DNA of 64,000 bases from Streptomyces venezuelae (GTDB lineage Bacteria > Actinomycetota > Actinomycetes > Streptomycetales > Streptomycetaceae), in the NCBI RefSeq assembly GCF_008642315.1, contig NZ_CP029192.1:2232001-2296000 (forward strand), given 5' to 3'. Numbering within the stretch: the stretch's first letter is position 1; each line of letters begins with the position of its first letter. Shown here piece after piece: positions 41,593 to 48,484 of this stretch. Made by a program: the position numbers and the translations under genes. The notes under the pieces are model-generated. The model saw only the letters and a program-made list of their open reading frames with translations. It had not been told where the DNA came from and did not search any database.

Positions 41593-43917
41593 TTATCTGC
41601 CTTGTGCGATCCTGCGCCCCTCCGGATGGGGGGCGTACGCCGTGGAGTGCGCTCCGGGGCGCCCCTGGTCCCCTGATACGCGGCGCGCCTCCGCCACCCG
41701 TGCCTCCGCCCTGCGTATCGCCTTCGACGGCCACCACGCCGCGCGTCCGAGCAGGAGCAGCGCGGCCGGCAGGATCATGACGCGGATCACGAACGCGTCG
41801 AGCAGGACGGCCACCGCGAGGACGAGGCCCATCTGCTTCATCTCCAGGATGTGCAGCATCACGAAGCTCGCGAAGACGGTGACCATGACGATCGCCGCGC
41901 TGGTGACGACCTTGGCGGACGACGTGATGCCGTCGATGACGGCCCGCCGCGTGGGCGCGCCGTCGAGGGCCGCTTCGCGGATCCGGCTGACGACGAAGAC
42001 CTGATAGTCCATCGAGAGCCCGAAAAGGATCACGAAGAGGAAGAGCGGTACGCGCGAGGAGATGCCGCCGAGCGAGACGAAGGAGAGCAGCTCCTCCGCC
42101 CAGTCCCCCTGGAAGACGAGCACGAGCACGCCGAGCGCGGAGCCGACGGAGAGCAGGTTGAGGACGACGCCGAGCAGTCCGAGGACGACCGAGCGGAAGG
42201 CGAAGACCGTCATCACGAAGGTCATGAGGAGCAGGAAGCCGAGGACCAGCGGAAGCTTGTCGTTCTGGTGGCCCACGTAGTCGACGCCGCGCGGCACCTC
42301 GCCGGTGACGGCCGTCTCAACGCCGGGCAGCTTGCCTACGGTCGCGGGCAGGTAGGTGTGGCGGAGGCGTTCGAGCGAGTCTTCAGCCTTTTTCGAGTAC
42401 GTCGGGTGCGGAACGTTGAGTTCCAGTGTTGTGGTCCTCCGGTCCTCGGAGGAGCGGAGGAGCGGACCACCGGCGGAGCCGTTCTCGGTCCCGTCGGGGC
42501 CGCCGCCGGCGCGCGCGAACAGCGGATCCGCCCCCGCCCTCCGCTCCAGCGCCCCCAACGCCTCCCGCACATCGCCGGCCCGCGAGGCCTCCGCCCGCAC
42601 CACGACCACGTGCCGCACCCGCTGCTCCGGGAAGGCCTCAAGCAGCCTGTCGTACCCGCGCATCGCAGGGATGTCCCGCGAGAAGCTGTCCCGCGCCGGG
42701 TTCTTCAGGTTCATGTCCAGCGCCGGAAGCGCGAGCCCCAGCATCACGAGGACCGACAGGCCGAGCGTGAGCGCGGGGCGTTTGCGGGCGGGGGCGAGCA
42801 GGAGGTTCCAGGCGCGGCCCGGCTTCTTCTCGCCGTACGTCCGGACGGGCTTGCCCCGCGCGATGCGCTTCGCCGCGCGCCGCTCCGCCCGTCGGCCGAG
42901 CTTGACCAGGAGCGCGGGCAGCACCGTCACCGAGCTGACCATCGCCACGGCGACGACCAGGATCGTGCCGGTCGCGAGCGAGTCGAAGATGACGTCGCGG
43001 GCCAGGAAGAGCGCGGTGGTGGAGACGATCACCGCGAGCCCGGAGACGACGATCGCGCGCCCCGCCGTCGCGGCGGCGGCCTCGACCAGCGCCTCCGAGG
43101 TGAGGCGGCCGCCCGCGCGGGCCCGCTCCTCGCGTTCGCGCTTGAGGTAGAAGAGCGTGTAGTCGACGCCGACGGCCATGCCGATCAGCAGGATCATGCT
43201 CATCCCGACGCCCGTGTCGGGCAGCAGGTGCGACGCCACCATCGCCAGGCCCATCGTCGCCATGATCGAGGTGACGGCGAGCAGCAGCGGTACGCCGACC
43301 ATGACGACCGAGCCGAAGACCACGGCCAGCGTGATCAGCGTGACGGGCAGCGTGATCGCCTCGGAGAGCTTCAGGTCCTTGTTGCGCTGGTCGTCGACGC
43401 CCTTGCTCACGGAGGCGTCGCCGGTCTCCTCGATCACGAGCCCCGGGTGGGCCTTCGCCGCCTCGGCCGTCTGCTCCTGGAGCGGCGGAACCCTCTTCTG
43501 GTCGTCCTGTTCGGTCCCGGTCAGCTCGACGGGGACCCGCAGGACGCGTCCGCCGGCCGAGGCCACGGGCGCCTTCACCGAGGCGACCTCGGGCAGGGCC
43601 CTCATCCGCGCGGTGATGTCCTTCACCGCGGCGTCCGCGGCCGCCTCGTCCAGCGGGCCGGGCTTGCTCACCGAGCCCGAGGCGTCACGGATCAGCACGT
43701 GTTCCGTGGAGCGCAGCGGGATGCCGCCCTCGGTCGCCAGGGGCTCGGCCCGTCCCGCCTCGCCGACGCGGAAGTCCTCCGCCGTCGCGCTGTTCATGCC
43801 CGCGGCGATCCCGCCCCCCAGGCAGAGCACCACGAACACCAGCCAGCCGATGACCGCCCGCCCCGGATGCAGTGCGCTCCACCGGGCCACGCGCACCGTG
43901 ACCGATCGCCTTCTCAT
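41593..43917 (-). CDS. MMPL/RND-family transporter
   Basis: A 774-residue membrane protein with the MMPL layout: helix 1 at ~17-38, an extracytoplasmic domain, helices 2-6 (~190-360, including GVDYTLFYLKRERE), a second large loop, and helices 7-12 (~540-740, including GLSMDYQVFVVSRIREA). The paired GVDY and SMDY segments carry the Asp-Tyr pairs needed for proton-driven transport. The substrate is unknown; relatives export lipids or drugs. GGGGGAAG precedes the ATG. The divergent ArsR-type gene and the repeated TGACAG motifs between them indicate local repression. It interrupts the otherwise conserved APC-trkA core order. Confidence 0.9.
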   Translation of the reverse strand: MRRRSVTVRVARWSALHPGRAVIGWLVFVVLCLGGGIAAGMNSATAEDFRVGEAGRAEPLATEGGIPLRSTEHVLIRDASGSVSKPGPLDEAAADAAVKDITARMRALPEVASVKAPVASAGGRVLRVPVELTGTEQDDQKRVPPLQEQTAEAAKAHPGLVIEETGDASVSKGVDDQRNKDLKLSEAITLPVTLITLAVVFGSVVMVGVPLLLAVTSIMATMGLAMVASHLLPDTGVGMSMILLIGMAVGVDYTLFYLKREREERARAGGRLTSEALVEAAAATAGRAIVVSGLAVIVSTTALFLARDVIFDSLATGTILVVAVAMVSSVTVLPALLVKLGRRAERRAAKRIARGKPVRTYGEKKPGRAWNLLLAPARKRPALTLGLSVLVMLGLALPALDMNLKNPARDSFSRDIPAMRGYDRLLEAFPEQRVRHVVVVRAEASRAGDVREALGALERRAGADPLFARAGGGPDGTENGSAGGPLLRSSEDRRTTTLELNVPHPTYSKKAEDSLERLRHTYLPATVGKLPGVETAVTGEVPRGVDYVGHQNDKLPLVLGFLLLMTFVMTVFAFRSVVLGLLGVVLNLLSVGSALGVLVLVFQGDWAEELLSFVSLGGISSRVPLFLFVILFGLSMDYQVFVVSRIREAALDGAPTRRAVIDGITSSAKVVTSAAIVMVTVFASFVMLHILEMKQMGLVLAVAVLLDAFVIRVMILPAALLLLGRAAWWPSKAIRRAEARVAEARRVSGDQGRPGAHSTAYAPHPEGRRIAQGR

Positions 43918-43957
43918 GACTTCCCCCGCCCTATCGTTGCTTCATGTGTAAGTGGGG

Positions 43958-44077
43958 ACTGACAGGTGAAGGAACAAGCCGTCAACTGTCATTCACGGAA
44001 TTACCGGAGGGGCTCCTGAGGCGGATCCACGGGAATTGACAGTGGATCCCGCCATGCGTAAGCCTTGACTGACAGGT
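43958..44077. promoter_or_regulatory. Operator-like repeats between MMPL and ArsR genes
   Basis: ACTGACAGGT occurs at 43958-43967 and 44068-44077. AACTGTCA (43984-43991) and TTGACAGT (44036-44043) are inverted versions of the same core. A perfect inverted repeat GGATCCAC-N11-GTGGATCC spans 44023-44049. The A+T-rich 185-base gap separates divergent genes, so these are plausible binding sites for the ArsR-type regulator and for both promoters. Confidence 0.55.
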
Positions 44078-44102
44078 TTCGGGACCAGCGCGAAGGCGGA
44101 TC

Positions 44103-44450
44103 ATGAACAGCGAAGAGCTGCTCGCCTTCCTCTCCGCCGTCGGCCACGCCCAGCGGATCCGGATCATCACCGAGCTCGCCCCGGGGCAGCTGTACGTCAG
44201 CGAACTGGCGCGGCGGCTCGGCGTCTCCCGCCCTCTGCTCTACATGCACCTCGAACGCCTGGAGAAGGCCGGTCTCGTCGTCGGCCGCCTGGAGCTCTCC
44301 GACGACGGCAAGGCGCTCAAGTACTTCGAACTGGCGCCGTTCGACGTGCGGTTGAACGTGGATACGATCCTCGCGGCCGTCCGGCAGGACGCGGCAGACA
44401 CCTCGCGCACGCCGGACGAGGCCGCCCAGCAATCTCCAGAGGGGTCTTAA
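44103..44450 (+). CDS. ArsR-type winged-helix regulator
   Basis: A 115-residue protein. The winged helix spans ~5-75: AVGHAQRIRIITEL, SELARRLGVSRPLLYMHLER as recognition helix, and EKAGLVVGRLELSDDGKALK as wing. No metal-binding cysteines are seen, so it is not a classical metal sensor. It is divergent from the MMPL gene it probably controls. Its TAA overlaps the ATG of the next small gene by one base, coupling their translation. Confidence 0.85.
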   Translation: MNSEELLAFLSAVGHAQRIRIITELAPGQLYVSELARRLGVSRPLLYMHLERLEKAGLVVGRLELSDDGKALKYFELAPFDVRLNVDTILAAVRQDAADTSRTPDEAAQQSPEGS

Positions 44451-44689
44451 TGGACGACGTGATCATTCCGGTCGCCTTCTTCCTGATACTCGCCGGCGCG
44501 ATCGTCGCCGTCGCGTACTTCCAGACGCAGCGCAACCGCGAACGCGACCGGCAGTACGCCGAGGCCATGCACGAGTACCGCGCGGCCGTCGAGCGCGCCA
44601 GATCCGAGCAGGAGTCGACCCGCCTCCAGCTCGTCGAACTCGGCCACCGCCTGCAGAACGTCGAGACCCTGCTGCGCAGCGTGGACTGA
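44450..44689 (+). CDS. Small membrane protein coupled to the regulator
   Basis: A 79-residue protein with one membrane helix (residues 4-24, IIPVAFFLILAGAIVAVAYF) and a charged amphipathic helix (25-79) that may form a coiled coil. It has no family assignment. The start overlaps the regulator stop (TAATG). A membrane-anchored partner that senses or sequesters the regulator is possible but unproven. Confidence 0.75.
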   Translation: MDDVIIPVAFFLILAGAIVAVAYFQTQRNRERDRQYAEAMHEYRAAVERARSEQESTRLQLVELGHRLQNVETLLRSVD

Positions 44690-44876
44690 CCGCTCACCCC
44701 CGGCGGGCCCCTTAGCGTCCCCTCGAGTGAGTGCGCGGGACCCGTTGCGGCTTAAGCTCGTCTCTTGGCAACGCCGCACGCTGTTGCCCCGTGGTTGCCG
44801 GCACAGTGACAGAAAAGAGTGAGCAGGATGTTTTCGCAGGTCAGCGGGATGACCAGGAGTGCGGGGTAAAGGACAG

Positions 44877-45545
44877 GTGCACATCGTCATCATGGGCTGC
44901 GGGAGAGTCGGCTCCGCTCTGGCCCAGAACCTGGAACAACAGGGGCACACCGTCGCCGTCGTCGACCAGGACCCCACGGCCTTCCGCCGTCTCGGGGCCG
45001 GGTTCGGCGGCCGCCGCGTGACCGGCGTCGGCTTCGACCAGGACACCCTGCGCGAGGCCGGCATCGAGGAGGCGGGCGCCTTCGCCGCCGTCTCCAGCGG
45101 CGACAACTCGAACATCATCGCCGCCCGCGTGGCCCGCGAGATGTTCGGCATCGAGAACGTCGCGGCCCGCATCTACGACCCGCGCCGCGCCGAGGTCTAC
45201 CAGCGCCTCGGCATCCCCACGGTCGCCACGGTCCGCTGGACCGCCGACCAGATGCTGCGCAGGCTGCTGCCGTCCGGCGCCGAGCCGCTGTGGCGCGATC
45301 CCACCGGCGGGGTGCAGCTCGCGGAGGTGCACGCGTCGCCCGCGTGGATCGGACACAAGATCAGCCAGCTCCAGGAGGAGACCGGCGTACGCGTCGCCTT
45401 CCTCACCCGGCTGGGCGAGGCGGTCCTGCCGACCTCGCAGACGGTCCTGCAGGAAGGCGATCTGGTGCACGTCATGATGCGCACCGACCAGGTCGACAAG
45501 GTCGAAGCCGCGTTCGCCGAAGGCCCCGAGGAGGGCGGTCACTGA
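44877..45545 (+). CDS. trkA: TrkA-type potassium uptake regulatory protein (first copy)
   Basis: A 222-residue cytoplasmic RCK protein. The Rossmann start HIVIMGCGRVGSALAQNLEQ binds NAD(H) or nucleotides; a TrkA-C ligand domain follows from ~150. Such proteins gate Trk/Ktr K+ channels. The family start favours the GTG at 44877 (VHIVIMG), though an in-frame GTG at 44859 exists. Its stop overlaps the next trkA start by one base (TGATG). The pair corresponds to mycobacterial ceoB/ceoC (Rv2691/Rv2692, recalled). The K+-translocating subunit is not in the window. Confidence 0.85.
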   Translation: MHIVIMGCGRVGSALAQNLEQQGHTVAVVDQDPTAFRRLGAGFGGRRVTGVGFDQDTLREAGIEEAGAFAAVSSGDNSNIIAARVAREMFGIENVAARIYDPRRAEVYQRLGIPTVATVRWTADQMLRRLLPSGAEPLWRDPTGGVQLAEVHASPAWIGHKISQLQEETGVRVAFLTRLGEAVLPTSQTVLQEGDLVHVMMRTDQVDKVEAAFAEGPEEGGH

Positions 45546-46222
45546 TGAGGGTCGCCATTGCCGGAGCCGGCGCGGTGGGACGTTCCATCGCCGGTGAGCT
45601 CCTGGAGAACGGCCACGAGGTCCTTCTCATCGACAAGGCGCCGACCGCCATCTCGGTCGAGCGCGTCCCGCAGGCCGAGTGGCTGCTCGCCGACGCCTGC
45701 GAGATCACCTCGCTCGACGAGGCCGCGCTGCAGCGCTGCAACGTGGTGATCGCCGCGACCGGCGACGACAAGGTCAACCTCGTCGTCTCGCTGCTCGCCA
45801 AGACGGAGTACGGGGTCCCGCGGGTCGTCGCCCGGGTGAACAACCCCAAGAACGAGTGGCTCTTCAACGAGTCCTGGGGCGTCGACGTCGCGGTCTCCAC
45901 GCCGCGTCTGATGTCCGCGCTCGTCGAGGAGGCGGTGAGCGTCGGCGATCTCGTGCGGCTGCTCCGCTTCAGCCACGGCGACGCGAACCTCGTCGAGCTG
46001 ACGCTGCCGCCCGAGTCGGCCCTCGCGGGCACGCAGGTCGGCGACGTGCAGTGGCCCGAGGACACCTCGCTGGTCACGATCATCCGCGGTACACGTGTCC
46101 TCGCGCCGACCGCGGACGACTCCCTCGAAGCGGGGGACGAGCTGCTGTTCGTCGCGGCGCAGGCGCGCGAGGAGCAGCTGGAGGATCTGCTTTCGGTGCG
46201 GCGTTCGGATGCGGTGGGCTGA
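45545..46222 (+). CDS. trkA: TrkA-type potassium uptake regulatory protein (second copy)
   Basis: A 225-residue RCK protein: MRVAIAGAGAVGRSIAGELL dinucleotide-binding start, DKAPTAISVERVP end of strand 2, and a C-terminal TrkA-C domain (~140-215). It is paired with the preceding gene by a one-base overlap, so the two are made in equal amounts and may form a hetero-oligomeric ring. A strong terminator follows 38 bases after the stop. Confidence 0.85.
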   Translation: MRVAIAGAGAVGRSIAGELLENGHEVLLIDKAPTAISVERVPQAEWLLADACEITSLDEAALQRCNVVIAATGDDKVNLVVSLLAKTEYGVPRVVARVNNPKNEWLFNESWGVDVAVSTPRLMSALVEEAVSVGDLVRLLRFSHGDANLVELTLPPESALAGTQVGDVQWPEDTSLVTIIRGTRVLAPTADDSLEAGDELLFVAAQAREEQLEDLLSVRRSDAVG

Positions 46223-46260
46223 GGCGGTGGGCTGAGGCCGCCCCGGCGAACGGCGACGAG

Positions 46261-46290
46261 GGGGGCACCCGGAAGGTTCCGGGTGCCCCC
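46261..46290 (+). terminator. Intrinsic terminator after the trkA pair
   Basis: A 13-bp stem, GGGGGCACCCGGA with TCCGGGTGCCCCC, with a 4-base loop, followed by TCGTCTGTTGCCTT. It ends the regulator-trkA transcript. Confidence 0.8.
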
Positions 46291-46313
46291 TCGTCTGTTG
46301 CCTTCACAGTGCG

Positions 46314-46475
46314 GCGCCGTCGTGGCCGGGCTCCGCGCAGTTCCCCGCGCCCCTGTACGACACTGCTGCGCCGTCGTGGCCGGGCGCGCAGTTCCCCGCG
46401 CCCCTGGAGCCACACCGCCGCGCCGTCATGGCCAGGCGCGCAGTTCCCCGCGCCCCTGGAGCGGCCCCTGCGGGG
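46314..46475. repeat. Three tandem copies of a ~51-bp streptomycete repeat
   Basis: The core CGCAGTTCCCCGCGCCCCTG occurs at 46336-46355, 46387-46406 and 46439-46458. The flanks CGCCGTCGTGGCC and GGAGCC are also shared. The core is a well-known dispersed motif in streptomycete intergenic regions. It lies between the trkA terminator and the DUF3159 stop, where convergent transcripts meet. Confidence 0.85.
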
Positions 46476-46482
46476 CGCTCCT

Positions 46483-47223
46483 TCACACCTCGCGGCGTTC
46501 CCGCTCTCGTTCTGCCTTGCGCTCTTCTTCCGCCTTCTCCGCCGCTTCCATCTCCGCGAAGACGTCGATCGGCGGTGGGGCCTTCGCCAGGAAGACCCAG
46601 GTCAGGTAGACGGCGAGGAGGAACGGGGGGATCTTCAGGGCGATGAGGACCCAGCCGAACTGGGTCGTGTCCGCCCACCAGTACAGCGGGAAGAGGATCG
46701 CGCACTTGGCGAGCAGGATCAGACCCCAGGCCCAACTGGCCTTCGCGTACGCCTTCTTGCGGCCCGGGTTGCGGGTGCGCCAGGAGAGGTTCTCCTTGAA
46801 GACCGGGCCGAGGATCAGGCCGATCAACGGCACACCCGCGAGGGTCGTGATCATGTACGCCAAGGAGAGGCCGAGGGTGTAGAGCATGCCCGGCAGGTAG
46901 AAGTCCTTGGCGTTGCCGGTCATCATCGCGAAGACGACGCCGAAGGCGACCCCGAAGACGCCGCTGAAGGCGTGCTTGACGGTGTCCTTCATGACCAGGC
47001 GGACCGCCACGAGCACCAGGGACACCGCGAGGGCCGCGATGGCCGACATGTGCAGGTCCTTGTTGATCGTGAAGATCGTCACGAAGAGCAGGCCGGGAAG
47101 GACCGTCTCCACCATGCCCCGCACGCCGCCGAAGGCTTCGAAGAGCGCTGCCTCGGTCACGGCCCGGGAATCTGTGTCCTGGTCAGCGTTCCCGTGGTCC
47201 GTCGGCTTGTCGAGGGACGTCAC
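46483..47223 (-). CDS. DUF3159 membrane protein
   Basis: A 246-residue protein with about six membrane helices (~40-60, 65-80, 90-110, 125-145, 170-190, 200-220) and charged termini; the C terminus is a Glu/Arg-rich helix. It belongs to the actinobacterial DUF3159 family, function unknown. Its GTG start lies 3 bases after the OB-fold gene stop, so the two are co-transcribed, as in the mycobacterial Rv2693c-Rv2694c pair (recalled). Confidence 0.85.
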   Translation of the reverse strand: MTSLDKPTDHGNADQDTDSRAVTEAALFEAFGGVRGMVETVLPGLLFVTIFTINKDLHMSAIAALAVSLVLVAVRLVMKDTVKHAFSGVFGVAFGVVFAMMTGNAKDFYLPGMLYTLGLSLAYMITTLAGVPLIGLILGPVFKENLSWRTRNPGRKKAYAKASWAWGLILLAKCAILFPLYWWADTTQFGWVLIALKIPPFLLAVYLTWVFLAKAPPPIDVFAEMEAAEKAEEERKAERERERREV

Positions 47224-47226
47224 CGG

Positions 47227-47625
47227 CTACTCCCGTCCGAGGGGTCTGAGTTCGTACTTCGGGTTGAAGAGCACCCGTCGGCCCCGGCTCTCCGAGATCC
47301 GGCCGGATGCGATCAGCCTGCGCCCCGGTTCGATTCCCACGATGGAGCGCCTGCCGAGCCACACCACGTCCAGCGCCGCCGAACCGTCGAACAGCTCGGC
47401 CTCCAGGGCGGGAACCCCGGCCCGTGGTCGCAGAGTGACCGTGCGCAAGGTACCAGTAACGGTGACTATCTGGCGGTCACGGCAGTCGCCGATACGGACG
47501 CAGCCCGCTGTCTCGGCGTCCTCCCGCAGCTCCTCCGACTCCAGATCCTCCTGGGAGGAGGAGAGCCGGTCGAGCATGCGCCGGAAACGGCCCGCCAGCT
47601 TGTCGGAACCAGAAACAGCACTCAT
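47227..47625 (-). CDS. OB-fold nucleic acid-binding domain protein
   Basis: A 132-residue protein. The first ~40 residues are helical and acidic. Residues ~45-130 form a five-stranded OB fold (RDRQIVTVTGTLRTVTLRPR, ELFDGSAALDVVWLGRRSIV, RRLIASGRIS). A binding partner or nucleic acid target is unknown. It is tightly coupled to DUF3159 downstream. Confidence 0.8.
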   Translation of the reverse strand: MSAVSGSDKLAGRFRRMLDRLSSSQEDLESEELREDAETAGCVRIGDCRDRQIVTVTGTLRTVTLRPRAGVPALEAELFDGSAALDVVWLGRRSIVGIEPGRRLIASGRISESRGRRVLFNPKYELRPLGRE

Positions 47626-47747
47626 ACAAGAAGCGTACCGGGGGGCGCCGACACAGCGGAAAGGGGTGCGCTCATCTGTGCTTATGTCCGCTCAGTACCC
47701 GCTGGGAACCCCGTTGAAGCGACCGATCCGGTCACCTTTCGGAAGGA

Positions 47748-48431
47748 TCACTTCTCGAACCGGTATCCCATTCCCGGCTCCGTGATGAAGTGCCGCGGGT
47801 GCGCGGGGTCCGCCTCCAGCTTGCGGCGCAGCTGCGCCATGTAGACGCGCAGGTAGTTCGTCTCCGTCCCGTAGGAGGGCCCCCAGACCTCCTGGAGCAG
47901 CTGCTTCTGGCTGACCAGGCGGCCGGTGTTGCGTACCAGCACCTCCAGGAGGTGCCACTCCGTGGGAGTGAGGCGTACGTCGCGGCCGCCGCGGTTGACC
48001 TTCTTGGCGGCCAGGTCGACGGAGAAGTCGCCGGTGTCGACCAGCGCGTCGTCGTCGCCCGTCCCGGTGGGCTCCGCCCTGCGGACGGCGGCGCGCAGCC
48101 GGGCGAGGAGCTCGTCCATGCCGAAGGGCTTGGTCACGTAGTCGTCGGCGCCCGCGTCGAGCGCCTCGACCTTCTCGTCCGAGCTGTGCCGGGCGGAGAG
48201 GACCAGGATGGGGACGCGCGTCCAGCCGCGCAGGCCCTTGATGACCTCCACGCCGTCCATGTCGGGCAGACCGAGGTCGAGCACGATCACGTCGGGGTGG
48301 CGGGCCGCGGCGACCTGCAGCGCGGTGGCGCCGTCGGGGGCCGAGTCCACGTCGTACTTGCGCGCCTTCAGGTTGATCACGAGGGCGCGTACGATCTGCG
48401 GCTCGTCGTCGACCACGAGCACCCGGGTCAT
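47748..48431 (-). CDS. kdpE: KdpE-type response regulator
   Basis: A 227-residue OmpR-class regulator. The receiver domain starts MTRVLVVDDEPQIVRALVIN with phosphorylatable Asp in VIVLDLGLPDMDG (~51) and a DDYVTKPF lysine. The winged-helix DNA-binding domain is ~130-225 (LTPTEWHLLEVLVRNTGRLV). AAAGGCAGG before ATG 48431 favours this start. An ATG at 48488 that overlaps the kdpD stop would add 19 residues. It is downstream of and coupled to kdpD. No kdpFABC genes are in the window, so its targets lie elsewhere. Confidence 0.9.
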   Translation of the reverse strand: MTRVLVVDDEPQIVRALVINLKARKYDVDSAPDGATALQVAAARHPDVIVLDLGLPDMDGVEVIKGLRGWTRVPILVLSARHSSDEKVEALDAGADDYVTKPFGMDELLARLRAAVRRAEPTGTGDDDALVDTGDFSVDLAAKKVNRGGRDVRLTPTEWHLLEVLVRNTGRLVSQKQLLQEVWGPSYGTETNYLRVYMAQLRRKLEADPAHPRHFITEPGMGYRFEK

Positions 48432-48484
48432 GCGTACCTGCCTTTCGGACTGCTGGTTCTGAGGAGTGGCCTCTTGGTGCCGGG

